Source: Pseudoscleropodium purum
Taxonomy: Eukaryota > Streptophyta > Bryopsida > Hypnales > Brachytheciaceae
Assembly: GCA_963969395.1 (NCBI GenBank)
Contig: OZ017799.1
Span: 9,612,501-9,676,500 of the forward strand
DNA: 64,000 nt
Reading direction: 5' to 3'
Part shown: piece by piece, positions 21,001 to 30,970 of the stretch
Position numbering within the stretch: the first letter of the stretch is position 1
Layout: every line of letters starts with the position of its first letter
Made by a program: the position numbers and the translations under genes
Notes under the pieces: model-generated
The model's database searches: none
What the model saw: the letters and a program-made list of their open reading frames with translations, nothing else
What the model was told of the DNA's origin: nothing

Positions 21001-22200
21001 TTTCAGAGAAAAGCGGCTCCTTATACCATGATTAGGGGAGTCCTTTTCAAGTTAGGGGCGGACGACGTCCTTAGGCGTTGTTTGGAACCTTCGGACCGGA
21101 AGAAAGTCATCCGGGCACTCCATTGCGGGAGTTCCGGAGGACATTTTGCCTTTGTTACTACGGTGAACCGGATCCGATCCGCCGGATACTGGTGGCCGTA
21201 TGTACACAGGGATGTGAGGAATTTTGTTCGGAGTTGCGATCAGTGTCAGCGGACAGGAGCACCATCTTTCCGGAATCATTGGCCGCTCACTCCCATAATT
21301 CCCTTAGCACCGTTTGAGAAATGGGGGATCGACTTTATTGGACCCATTTTTCCGGTCAGTGCTAGGAAGAAGAGGTACATAATCCTAGCCACAGATTACG
21401 CGACCAAGTGGGTGGAGGCCAGAGCAACTCGGAAAAACGATGCCGAGACTTCCGCGTCCTTTTTGTTTGAAGAAATCCTCATGCGATTTGGCCACCCACT
21501 AGAGTTGGTCAGTGATAGAGGAACCCATTTCCTCAATGACGTCATCTCCGACCTAACTGCCAAATATCTTATCAAGCACCGGAAGACGACTCCTTATAAT
21601 CCAAAGGCGAATGGATTAACCGAGCGGGCGAACGGAATTATTGGGAAGATCTTGAACAAGATGGTTTCCGCTCACAAGACGGATTGGGACCGGAAACTAC
21701 CTTCGGCCGTCCATGCGTACAATACGGCGGAGAAGAGCACAACCGGAAAAACGCCCTACTTTTTGGTCTTTGGCCAAAATACAGTTCATGGGGTGGAGTT
21801 AGAAGTGGAGACATTCCGTGTCATGGCAGCCCGGAATGCGGAGACCAGAATGGATATACTTCCGCGACTCCTCGCGATTGAAGAACTGGAAGAAACCCGG
21901 ATTGCAGCTCTTGAGAGAACCATGGAAGTGCAATTCAAACGCAAGAAAGATTATGACCGGAAACTTCCAGTTGATCATGGAATCCAAGAAGGCGGTCTGG
22001 TGCTCGTTTATGACAACCGTCACAAAGAGTTTCCAGGAAAATTGCATACCCGATGGATGGGACCTTTCCGAGTCATTCAAATTTTTCAAAATGGGTCTTT
22101 GCAACTTACGAATTTGCAGGGCCAGTGGCTTGACACTCGTGTGAACGGATCAAGGGTGAAAAAGTATTCGGTGGCTATTTCTTCGACTGAAGGTCAATGA
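18082..22200 (+). CDS. pol: Pol polyprotein: protease, reverse transcriptase, RNase H, integrase
   Basis: The frame is the same as gag, continuous after the UGA at 18079-18081. No ATG lies near the start, so readthrough is the simplest way to express it. Numbering from 18091: an aspartic protease with PIDGGSG (D188); RT with YFPLPF (about 551), FTRMPFGLCNAPGTFQ and the catalytic FIDDF (D638, D639); RNase H starting at TIDASG (D784) with YTTTEREALAV and HTDHDSLKYL. The integrase has its HHCC finger (HCGSSGGH, then CDQC) and catalytic D1081, D1142 and E1178, a D-x60-D-x35-E arrangement. The C-terminus has GPFRV and NGSRVKKY, as in Athila/Tat elements, and no chromodomain that I can see. All catalytic residues are present. 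Confidence 0.93.
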   Translation, partial: RCEVELPAETESLVNRVSTRSSTRNQPERAVRGKKKKQRRRQKSSSDSDPVFQRRSPEPEEVHFEEGVDRNRIPIDISAEIRTEISGPDVVTSKKQVRFSNTPVVINPDIRTHKYDIIQDIRDQRANVTIGQLLHDNVMYQKLIRDSWTRKRKKRVKLPAVAVNFSQPEDSGAPEIGVEIEGCLIPKVPIDGGSGVNLMLEDTAFELGFTTIEATDQVLRMADQSRVHPVGKLSQVPTRIGGTDYLLNYVIIRVHKGRPFPMLLGRPWLYSAQVLVDWGNKELVVGKPSIRIPWSTEKHLGETSDSDGYTSDWTDSEESIPSYYVDPFEHKTEKSFGFSNAVLEYDPEKPSSTMVEDRSLGESSVPLTAEWITRQIQDGNLPAGVSEETMRPEWGNLVSVPEEVHEEKIKPIVSPIDYEQEEVEPGKCFYLSKLMQSTEKSGYVQLLQEYLDIFAWEPSDLKGIPPHLGEHHIDLTEGSIPVRQRQYRLNPKYSLMVKEEIDRLLETGFIYPVNNSEWVSPIVVVPKKLGTDGKVKIRVCQDFRKLNTATKKDYFPLPFTDIILDHVAGHECYSFLDGFSGYNQVFIRRRDQLKTTFTTEWGTFAFTRMPFGLCNAPGTFQRLMMDIFKDFLRHFIEVFIDDFAVFSDRKLHLECLRKTFQRCRETNLRLHPGKCFFGMSSGILLGHVVSQAGLQADLEKVRAVLSLLPPTSVREIRGFLGCVGYYRRFIDGYAKRAIPLTELLKQDTEFVWTGKRQQAFDDLKTQLARAPILSVPDWTKEFHVTIDASGWCLGSILWQFDTEKRENPIYYASRQMSLAERNYTTTEREALAVVYSCKKFRHYLLGYKVIFHTDHDSLKYLVNKPDLSGRIARWILLLQEFNYEVVVKPRKANSNADYLSRQRGQESVADISAEFPDEFPDSLEIPVEMEKPDFPLIEVFHLSNESVSEFRDIISYLVNSKYPEQMSLEEKEIFQRKAAPYTMIRGVLFKLGADDVLRRCLEPSDRKKVIRALHCGSSGGHFAFVTTVNRIRSAGYWWPYVHRDVRNFVRSCDQCQRTGAPSFRNHWPLTPIIPLAPFEKWGIDFIGPIFPVSARKKRYIILATDYATKWVEARATRKNDAETSASFLFEEILMRFGHPLELVSDRGTHFLNDVISDLTAKYLIKHRKTTPYNPKANGLTERANGIIGKILNKMVSAHKTDWDRKLPSAVHAYNTAEKSTTGKTPYFLVFGQNTVHGVELEVETFRVMAARNAETRMDILPRLLAIEELEETRIAALERTMEVQFKRKKDYDRKLPVDHGIQEGGLVLVYDNRHKEFPGKLHTRWMGPFRVIQIFQNGSLQLTNLQGQWLDTRVNGSRVKKYSVAISSTEGQ

Positions 22201-22221
22201 TGTTCGCGGGGACGCTCACAG

Positions 22222-22236
22222 ATGAGGAAGGGGTAA
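22222..22236 (+). other. Polypurine tract region before the 3' LTR
   Basis: A purine-rich stretch, GATGAGGAAGGGG followed by TAA, ends directly at the TG of the 3' LTR. This is the expected place for plus-strand priming. Confidence 0.7.
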
Positions 22237-25200
22237 TGTCGCAGCTTAGAATTTTGATTTTCTTAGTATACACCCAAATAGGAACGGCAACTAGTCATTA
22301 GCTAACCGGATCCGATTAGGTGGGGAAGGAAAACTCAGAATTAGCACGGAACGTGAAGTAGTGGGCTTCTTAGATCCAATCCGGTCAGGAGTAAGTAACG
22401 ACGGAAACGAAATGTAACACGGATTAGGTCTAGGACCGGATGATGATGATGAACCGGATTATGATGGTAACCCGGATTCATGATGACAAACCGGAAAGGG
22501 TCCAGGGACTATAAAAGGAGGAGCTTTCACTGTTGCACCCCCTTTTAGAAACTCGACCTTGAGCGTGCGCGGTTGAGTTTTTGTCGTTTGTGCGTCTGAG
22601 CGTTTGTGTTTTGTCTGTTCTGCTTCCGGTTGAGATCGGAGAGAGGAAGTGAGGAACGGGACGTGCGGCTAGGAGAGAGTGAGGTAGATGTGAGTGGGAA
22701 TGCCTCAGCTACGTAGGTCGAGGCAAGCGAGTCCCTCTGGAGGCGAGGTGAAGCTCCGGAAAGTCATTCCGGTTATTCCCTCCACAGAGCCGGAAAAGGC
22801 TGAACTCATGGATGATCTCAGATCCATGGGTTGCGTAGGGTTTGCCGAGAAACCTTGGGGTTTTAGGGAGGAGAGAATGGTCAAGGAGCTCCTCGGAAAG
22901 CTGTCCAACCAGTTTGACAACACCGTGAGGGGAGCTCCCGTCAGCTGGAACGAGGGGATGTGGAGAGCGGTTTACGGTTTCCGGGCAGGAGGTTTGGGAA
23001 TGGCGAGCCGGAAGGATGAGTTTGTCCGAGGGAAGTTTAAGGGAGCCGTCAACCCGAAGGACGGATACGCGGTCGAGGATTGCTTGGATGACCGACACCG
23101 TCGGCTCCTGCAATTCCTGGTTCCGGTTCTTCACCCGGAGAAGCCGACCAGGGTGACGATCACCCTCGGCAACACCATTTTCGGTGCCCTCAGTGGTACC
23201 CGGAAAGTGGACTGGGCACGGATCATTTCCGATCTCGTGGCCCAGCTTGTTAGTAGGGTTGGGAAGAAAAGGGCCACTCCAGTGTGCCCTTACCTCTTCC
23301 ACCTCTATCGGGAGAACCAAGTCCTCACCAACATAGAGGAGAAGGCGTGGAAGACGCAGGAAGTGCTGCTGAAGTATGGGGAGTCGGAGACGGATGACGA
23401 AGCGGAATCCGATTCCGAGTCAGACCGGGAGTCCAGCGAGGAAGAGGAGGAGTTGATGCCGCCGATCAAGCGACAGAAGCTGACGCCTCCACACAAGCGC
23501 GGGACGCCTCCCGGTCAAGACAAACCGGCCCCGGAGGAGAAACCGGAAGCCGAGAAGACCAATTCCGGGGGAGATCCGGATATGCAAGATCCGTTCAACG
23601 GTCTGATCAACGTCCTCTGCAACATCAGGGCGGATTGGGAGGTGAAGCACAGGACGCTTGCGGCAATCGGCAAGTTGGTGGGTGCTGCACCGGACAGCAA
23701 CTTGGCGGAACAAGTGGCGCAATGCATCACGAATCCGGAAGAGACCCGGAAGCAGGAAGCCGAGATCCGCCGGTTGCAGGAGGAGGTAGATAAACTGAAG
23801 GCAACACTTTTCGCCTATCAGGAAGACGTGACGGCCGCTCGGGAGATGGCGGAGGAGACTCGGAAGGTGGCCGAGCAGATCAAGACGGTCCTGGGAGAGA
23901 CCGGAACGGCAGCGGCCAAGGCGAAGCTCTTCGACGAGAAGATCCACGAAGAGAAGAAACTATCCGGTTCCCGGATGGTCCGGATTCTCGCGGACTTCGC
24001 CGAGCAGGTGGAGACGGCAATGGTGGAGGGGCGGAAGGCTGCGGACCGGATCGAGGAGAGCAGCCGGAAGCTGACGGGAGCGACGTGCGACAAAGGTATT
24101 CACCTTTCGGACATCTCTCTACCGGACCTCTTTCCGGATGCAACTATGGCAAAGGACAGGAAGGATTGGACTCCTGAGTCCAAGAAGTCTGCACGGACTG
24201 GGACTCCGGGCTCGAGACCGGATATTACCATCGACTTGGAGTCTCCACCCGGACCGAATCCTGAGGAGGGGGAACGGGTCCGAAATTTGAGCGAAGTCTT
24301 CGAGGAGCTAATCCCGGAGGTCGGAAGCCCGACGATAGGATCTAGAGTTGTAGGGTAGATAGGATTTTAATTTCAGTTAGGAGTAGGAGCGGATCCGGAT
24401 CCGGATCCGGCTCAATAGTATTAGGTTAGACCGGAAGTTAGATTTAGGTGGCGGCGGACCCCCACGGGTTTTCCGCTCCTTTTTGTGCTTTTAGGGTTTT
24501 TACCCTTTGTATATAAATCGGTTCCTGAGATGGGAATTGGGAGTTGTTCATTTTGCAAACTTCTTGTACCTTTCCATTCTCTTCGTTGTGTATCTCTCTC
24601 CAGCGCGACAGGATTGTATGATGTGGAGTTAGGATAGTACGAGTTAGTTTGTAAGTGATTTCTCCCCTTGGTGTTTATTTTCCGATCCTAGGTGCATGTG
24701 AGTAGGTACCGAAGAGTTGGGAGTGAACTTAGTTCCTCAGCACGTCTAGAGTTTGAGATTCCGGGTGAGAAAGCCGTTGTTAGGCTAGGCGGGTAGGGAG
24801 GGATTCCTTAGCTGCGCTAGAACTCCCGGGTGGGAAATCCGGTCGAGTGTCCGATCTCCTGTGAGGTCTCACCACCCGTAGGGGTAACGGAAGAACTTTA
24901 GTTGATGTTGGAACGGACGGGTGCACTTGTAACCACCTGTCTTCGCACGGATCGGAAGTAGCATCAAGGTCGTTGTAGTACGAGAGGGTCGAGTGTGGGG
25001 TCTTTGTGTGACCTACGACCCGGATTGCTATCTGGGTTGTTGTGAAGGACCAAACCGGATCCGGATTAGCTTAGGAGTTTAGAAGGTAGGACAGTGGGTC
25101 TTCAGCCACTATAAGTCACGGAAGGAGTGGTGGGCCTACCACTCTCAAAATTAAGCGGCGACCCCTCTGATGGTGAAACAGAGGCAAAACCAAACCGGAT

Positions 25201-25540
25201 AGGATTACGAGTACAGGATGACCATTCCGACCGGATTGGTCAGGACGGATTTCCAAGATCGGAAGTTGTGAGATCCTGGGATTTGGGTATTTGTACGGAC
25301 CGGATAGTTAGTAGGACCGGAAGAAGGAGTAATCCGGTCTGTAGTTATCCGGTGTGGTAATATTTCTGGTTCTAGATCTAGGACCGGAAAGTAAGATTGG
25401 CATACTGACTGAGCTTAACTGCTTAATAGAGCTAGATACTTCACAGGATCTCGTGGGTTCGATCTTTAGAGTCACTTAGTTATACTCTAGAGCGATTTTT
25501 GTGAGTATAATGGGGAATTGACCTGCCCTGTGCTGCGACA
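22237..25540 (+). repeat. 3' LTR (3,304 bp)
   Basis: Same length and gene content as the 5' LTR, offset by exactly 9,216 bp. It contains TATA boxes at 22510 and 24510. It is followed by ACTCC (25541-25545), the target-site duplication. Confidence 0.95.
22700..24358 (+). CDS. LTR-resident 552-aa protein of unknown function (3' LTR copy)
   Basis: The predicted protein is identical to the one encoded at 13484-15142, with the same ATG context, acidic stretch, basic PPIKRQKL segment and coiled-coil region. Because it sits in the 3' LTR behind its own TATA box, it could be transcribed outward without gag-pol, into the flanking solo LTR. Confidence 0.78.
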   Translation: MPQLRRSRQASPSGGEVKLRKVIPVIPSTEPEKAELMDDLRSMGCVGFAEKPWGFREERMVKELLGKLSNQFDNTVRGAPVSWNEGMWRAVYGFRAGGLGMASRKDEFVRGKFKGAVNPKDGYAVEDCLDDRHRRLLQFLVPVLHPEKPTRVTITLGNTIFGALSGTRKVDWARIISDLVAQLVSRVGKKRATPVCPYLFHLYRENQVLTNIEEKAWKTQEVLLKYGESETDDEAESDSESDRESSEEEEELMPPIKRQKLTPPHKRGTPPGQDKPAPEEKPEAEKTNSGGDPDMQDPFNGLINVLCNIRADWEVKHRTLAAIGKLVGAAPDSNLAEQVAQCITNPEETRKQEAEIRRLQEEVDKLKATLFAYQEDVTAAREMAEETRKVAEQIKTVLGETGTAAAKAKLFDEKIHEEKKLSGSRMVRILADFAEQVETAMVEGRKAADRIEESSRKLTGATCDKGIHLSDISLPDLFPDATMAKDRKDWTPESKKSARTGTPGSRPDITIDLESPPGPNPEEGERVRNLSEVFEELIPEVGSPTIGSRVVG

Positions 25541-25605
25541 ACTCCTAAATCAAATCAAAATTCTATCTACTCTACAACTCTAGATCCTACTGTCGGGCTT
25601 CTGCT

Positions 25606-27228
25606 CTACGGATCCAGCTGCTCGAAGACTTCACTCAAGTTCCGGTTCCGTTCCCCCTCCCCAGGGTTAGATCCGGGTGAAGACTCCAGGTCGATTGTAA
25701 TATCCGGTCTCGTGCCCGGAGTCTTAGTCCGTGCAGACTTCTTGGACTCGGGAGTCCAATCCTTCCCACCCTTCGGAACGGTCGCATCCGGAAAGGAATC
25801 CGGTAGCGAGAGGTCCGAGAGGTGTATCCCCTTGGAGCACGTTGCTCCAGTCAGCTTCCGGCTGCTTTCCTCAATCCGTTCCACAGCCTTCCGCCCCTCT
25901 ATCATCGCCGTCTCCACCTACTCAGCAAAGTCGGTGAGAATCCGAACCATCCGGGAACCGGATAGTTTCTTCTCCTCGTGGATCTTCTCGTCGAAGAGCT
26001 TCGCTTTGGTGGCGGCCGTTCTGGTCGCTCCCAGGGTGGCCTTGATTTGCTCGGCTATCTTCCGAGTCTCCTCCACCATCTCCCGGGTGGCCGTCACGTC
26101 TTCCTGATAGGCAAAGAGGGTTGCCTTCAGGGTGTCCACTTCCTCCTGCAGCCGGCGGATCTCCGCTTCCTGTTTCCGGGTCTCTTCCGGATTGGTGATG
26201 CACTCCGCCACCTATTCCGCCAACTTACTGTCCGGTGGCGCATCTACCAACTTCCCGATCGCCGAAAGCGTTCTGTGCTTGACCTCCCAATCCGCCTTGA
26301 TGTTGCAAAGGAGGTTGATGAGGCCGTTGAACGGATCTTGCACTTCCGTGTCTTCCCCGGAAACGATCTTCTCGACTTCCGGTCTTTCTTCCGGGGCCGG
26401 TTTGTCGTGACCGGGAGGTGTCCCGCGCTTGTGGGGAGGCGTCATCTTCTGTCGCTTGATGGGCGGCATCGGCGGCTCCTCCTCTTCCTCGCTTGACTCC
26501 CGGTCTGACCCGGAATTGGACTCGGCCTCGTCATCTGTTTCCGACTCCCCATACTTCAGGAGGACTTCTTGAGTCCTCCACACCTTCTCCTCCGCGTCGG
26601 TGAGGAGTTGGTGTTCCTGATAGAGGTGGAAGAGGTAAGGGCACACTGGACTGGCCCTCTTCTTCCCAACTCTACTAATGAGCTGGGCCACGAGATCGGA
26701 AATGATCCGTGCCCAGTCCACTTTCCGGTTACCACTTAGGGCACCGAAAATGGTGTTGCCAAGGGTGATCGTCACCCTTGTTGGCTTTTCCGGGTGAAGG
26801 ACCGGAACCAAGAACTGCAGAAGCCGACGGTGTCGGTCATCCACGCAATCCTTGACCGCGTACCCGTCCTTCGGATTGACGGCCCCCTGGAATTTGCCCC
26901 GGACGAACTCATCCTTCCGGTTCGCCATTCCTAACCCTCCTGCCCAGAAACCATAAACACCTCTCCACAGTTCCTCGTTCCAGCGGCTAGGGGATCCTCT
27001 CACGGTGTTATCAAACTGGTTGGACAGTTTGCCGAGGATTTCCTTGACCATTCTCTCCTCCCTAAAACCCTAGGGTTTCTCTGCAAACCCTAGGCAACCC
27101 ATAGAGGTGAGGTCCTCCATGAGTTGAGACTTTTCTGGCTCTGTGGATGGAATAACCGGAATGACTTTCCGGAGCTTCACCTCGCCTCCAGAGGGACTCG
27201 CTGGTCTCGCCCTACGTAGCGGCGGCAT
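25606..27228 (-). pseudogene. Degenerate LTR-resident ORF in the solo LTR
   Basis: This is the minus-strand homologue of the 552-aa LTR protein, starting at the ATG at 27228 (MPPLRRARPASPSGGEVKL). One reading frame runs through the whole gene, with three internal stops. They replace Trp in EKPWGF (TGG to TAG, near 27072), Gln in LAEQVAQC (near 26212) and Gln in FAEQVETAM (near 25918). Each change is C to T, or G to A, in a CHG context. A fourth stop shortens the tail to EVFEQLDP. There is no frame loss from indels, and the acidic stretch, PPIKRQKM segment and coiled coil are preserved. In the ~145 nt I compared (26660-26805) most substitutions were synonymous. Confidence 0.9.
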
Positions 27229-27393
27229 TCCCACTCCAATCTACCTCACTCTCTCCTAGCCGCACGTCCCGTTCCTCACATTCTCTCTCCGATCTCAACC
27301 GGAATCAAAGCCTGCAGCACACAAACGCAAAAACTCTACACGCGCGCTCAAGGTCGAGTTTCTAAAAGGGGGTGCAACTGCGAAGGCTCCTCC

Positions 27394-27401
27394 TTATATA
27401 G
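27394..27401 (-). promoter_or_regulatory. First TATA box of the solo LTR
   Basis: TATATAAG on the minus strand in a GGGTCCAGAGACTATATAAGG-like context, aligned with the first TATA box of the intact LTRs and about 170 bp upstream of the LTR ORF relic. Confidence 0.5.
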
Positions 27402-27659
27402 TCTCTGGACCCTTTCCGGTTTAGTCATCTTGAATCCGGTTCACCCATAATCCGGTCCTAGACCTAATCCGTGTTGCATTCCATTTCCGTCGATAGTTAC
27501 TCCTGATCGGATTAGATCTAAGAAGCCTACTACTTCATGTTCTGTACTAGTTTTGAGTTTTCCTTCTTCACCTAATCGGATCCGGTTCCCAAATGGCTAG
27601 TTTCCGTTCCTATTTTGGTGCATGCTAAGAAAATCAAAATTTTAAGCTGCGACAATAGT

Positions 27660-30540
27660 TGCAACGTAGAACATTCCTTGAAGTTCATCCAAAGGATGCT
27701 CAGACACCAAAGTTGTATATTTGCATTGCACAACATTTCTTGCAGTTTGAGGAATTCATTTCAATTGAAATTCATGCACCACATGCATACAATATGTTTA
27801 TTGGCATTCTTCCGAGATGAGCGTCTAAATACAATGGATACGGTATGGATAGTAAGCCTTGTTGATTGTGTTCATCAAGAATGTTACTAATTGCTCCATT
27901 ATGACGGAATTGAATTTATACTGCATGTTACTACATACCTCCTGGCCATATTTTGAGTTCTTTCAGGTCCTTTGCAATATAATTGAAATGAGTCCTTGCA
28001 ACATCCCTGACTAAAGTTCATCCATTGTTCAAGGAAGCACGCGCTTGCCTAGGGTTCAAAGATGACTGCAAATTTTGCAACGTGATGAAGCGATGGGTTC
28101 CTCAACTTGCCACTTCTACTCATTGAAACGGTGAAGTTTCAAGAACTTGGCACTTGGCACCACATGTGACAGGGATATTAGATGGACACGTGTCCCAGAA
28201 CATCAATTTCGTTAAAATAGCTAACCGATTCCTTTATAAATTTAGGCATGGTTGATCATTAAGCACTAGAGGATGAGCCACCGACGGGGGAGGGAATCCT
28301 TACATACTGGTATACACTGTTGTGATTGAAATGCAGTAAGCATGATAAAATTTTCAACAATTTCAAGGTTGAAAGTCTACTTGATGTCGAAATGCTTGAA
28401 AGAATACTGCAAATTCAACGGAATTGACGTCCTAGTAATGCTCAATTAGATCATCGTGCACAATTTCAAGAATTAATTATTGTCTCGATTTTGGAGTTGT
28501 GAAACTCTGAATTAAATATGCCATGATTCATTACTACCACATGCATGTAATTGGTCATTTAAACATTAGCTAGATTCTATCCAACGGGAGCTTGGAAACT
28601 TGAACGAATTTTCCACCAATGAATCATGTGAATTCAACTGAATAGTTGAAAAGCTCCACAAACAAATGCAGCACATACGGTGCCAACTTCCGCATATATA
28701 CATTTGTTATTCAAACAGATATATAGTTACGTAGGCTTGTACATACGTTGCACCGGCCTACTCTTCCAAAAGCAGTGCTCAGACTGAACTTGTAATCGTA
28801 AGCACATAACTGCAGCACCTGTACCTGCACATGGCCATCGCAACTTACAATGATTGAGTGAAGTATAAATAATTAAGCTTGATGGAGTGCTAGATAGGCC
28901 GGCGAAAGAAAGCTCCATACATGGTCTATACATTGAGATAAGTATATCAGCGACCAAGTGACTAGATTGATCGATGTAACTGTACAGTTGCGTCGACGTC
29001 GACGTCTGTGACTCATTAGGTTGGACGGCTGCCCGCACAGTAGTACAACGTCGACGTCTTCAGGACTGGTCACAAAATTCATTAAGTCGACATACGTGAA
29101 TGGCATGTATCTCTGGATCGATCATGCACTAGTCTGTCTGCCTGCTAATTCGATATAATTATCTCCGACATGGCCGGTTGATGGATCCACCAAAGTGGCC
29201 GCCCTTGGCGACACGAACACTGTGTGGAATGTGACAGCCAAACCCATTTGAACACAAAAATCCCATGCGCTTGTAACTGCTAACAATGAATCCAGTCAAT
29301 ACTAGACGTAACGGTCGTGGAATGTATCCATTTAAGCTTGCAATTGATCCAATGTTATTTTTTTAAATGAGGTGATTTGTATTTCATGCAGTATTTAGCT
29401 TATCTGTAAATGTTGTGTTTGTATCTTCGGTTGGAAGAGTTGTAGTTCTTTAGCTTCAATTAGTTATTTATGATTGAATTGTATCTTTTGGGTTTGAACC
29501 ATTGTATTTGTCTAACTTCAATCTGTTGATTAGATTTGGTTTAAACCATTTCAAACCATTTAGCTCTAACAAATTGCCTATATTAATTGGCTTCAAACAG
29601 GTGCAAACACTTGCGTCAAGAAGTAGGAGTTCATTTAACATCAATTCAAACATTTAAATGTTCAACACCATTTCTCCTCTTGTCTAGTTGTTTTTCGTCT
29701 CTTCTCTTGAACTTCATATATAGTTGCACTTAGCCGGCCACTAGGCAATCTTTTCTTCATGTTGCACGCTTTGCTGTCTTACCACTCTTCATTCTTGGTC
29801 GAGACTCCTTCTTTAGCAATTCTGTTTGGCTGGCTTATTTTGAGAGTCTTTGGTTAGTTGTTTTTGGTTGTGCTCATGTTCTTTTGGCCTTCCTTCAATC
29901 TGTCCTTGGTCAAGTTTCACTTCTTGCTTGAACCAATTTTATCCCCTGGCTTGTTCATTTCCTTCATATTAGTTTTCGTATATATGCTTGCACCTCTTGA
30001 CAATGCGCCCTCTTCGTTGTGTACTTTCAATTTTTGTGTTTTCATTCAATGTTGCTCTTGGTCATTACTACTATTGCTTCAAGAAATTTTTTGGTCCTTC
30101 TTGTTCTTAGAGTCTTTGAAGCTGGCCCTTAAGTTTAAGATGTATGATAGTGTAGAATGAATAGACTCAAACTCAACTAGAACCAGATGCAGTACTTGAA
30201 ACTAGATTCTCATCATGAACCGCAGAGAGACCTCCTAGCTCTATCTTGCCATATGAATTAAAGTCAAGGCCCCCATATTGCCACACTCCGTGCTGCAGGT
30301 CGGTGACAATCTCCATGGAAGCAACAATCTAAGTGCACTCCAGCGAGCTCTAGGTAGGCACCATTCCTGCAAAACAGCAAACAATTGAACACAAGAATCG
30401 AATGGCTTCATGCCTCAGCTAGTGCACGTCCTATTTATATGCTTGCCATCCACGCACTGAGATCAATTGCTAGATCAGTTGCCATTGTTCCAATGCAATA
30501 CACAACACTAAAAAGGATCATGTTGCAGTGCAATTAACAG
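27660..30540. other. Intergenic sequence with a possible promoter near 28.2 kb
   Basis: No coding gene recognised. At 28184-28195 there is a palindromic G-box, GGACACGTGTCC, followed 40 bases later by TTTATAAATTT (about 28233-28243), a plausible plant core promoter pair. No ORF with a recognisable domain follows, so any transcript would be non-coding or unknown. Confidence 0.35.
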
Positions 30541-30543
30541 ACT

Positions 30544-30970
30544 AGGCTTTCAAGACCATGGAAATGCACAATTGAGACGATTCAATGGCGACAGAGACTT
30601 GGCCCCAAAGAAGAGAAGAGAAAGGATGTCGTCCTAGCTTGAGAATTGACCAGTTTCAGTCGTCCCTCTTGAGCTAGTTCTCTCCGTCCTGTCCTGAATC
30701 AGTAACAGGCTCCACGACTTAGTTACCCCGCCAACAATGAAGTTCTTAGGTCTGAGCAATCAACCGATTGCTGAGACTCTTAGAACTTCATTGTTGGCGG
30801 GCTAGCTAGGTCGTGGAGCCTGTTGCAGATGCAGAAGGAAGAGAACTAGACTGAGGGATGACTGAAACTGGTCAGTTCTCAACCTAGGACGACATCTTTT
30901 CTCTTATTTGGGGCCAATTAAGTCTCTGTCGCCGTTGAATCGTCTCAATTGTGCGTTTTCATGAAAGCCT
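30544..30970. repeat. Near-perfect hairpin, arms ~205-218 bp, loop 4 nt
   Basis: The left arm (30544-30761) and right arm (30766-30970) are reverse complements with few mismatches and small gaps, around a loop of AACC. The centre reads CAACAATGAAGTTCTTAGG on one side and AAGAACTTCATTGTTGGCG on the other. Outer ends are AGGCTTTCA and TGAAAGCCT. It may be a foldback MITE or the fold of a long small-RNA precursor. I found no clear target-site duplication. Confidence 0.85.

Larger units (their letters stand above)
13021..25540 (+). mobile_element. Complete Gypsy LTR retrotransposon, Athila/Tat-like, with LTR-encoded gene (12,520 bp)
   Basis: Both LTRs are 3,304 bp (13021-16324 and 22237-25540) and I found no difference between them in the lines I compared. 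They start TGTCGCAG and end GCTGCGACA. The target-site duplication is ACTCC. Order: 5' LTR, tRNA-Asp primer site, gag, UGA, pol (protease, RT, RNase H, integrase), polypurine tract, 3' LTR. The primer site, the FIDDF form of the RT motif, the lack of a visible chromodomain and the NGSRVKKY C-terminus point to the Athila/Tat side of plant Gypsy. All ORFs are open apart from the gag-pol UGA, so the insertion is young and may be competent. LTRs this long containing a 1.66-kb ORF are unusual. Confidence 0.95.
11860..27654 (-). mobile_element. Solo LTR (~3.27 kb) in minus orientation, split by a younger element
   Basis: The two parts are 11860-13020 and 25546-27654. Read on the minus strand the LTR begins TGTCGCAGCTTAAAATTTTG at 27654 and ends GTGCTGCGACA at 11860, the same termini as the LTRs of the nested element. 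ATAGT flanks it on both sides (11855-11859 and 27655-27659), so it is a complete LTR insertion with no internal region, as produced by LTR-LTR recombination. The two parts sum to about 3,270 bp against 3,304 for the intact LTRs. Sequence divergence from those LTRs is clear by eye, so it is older. The full-length element interrupts it at ACTCC (13016-13020 and 25541-25545) in the opposite orientation. Confidence 0.93.

Noticed and set aside
29858..30160. 100-codon hydrophobic ORF
   Set aside because: Phe/Leu-rich translation of T-rich DNA with no motif and no conserved context.
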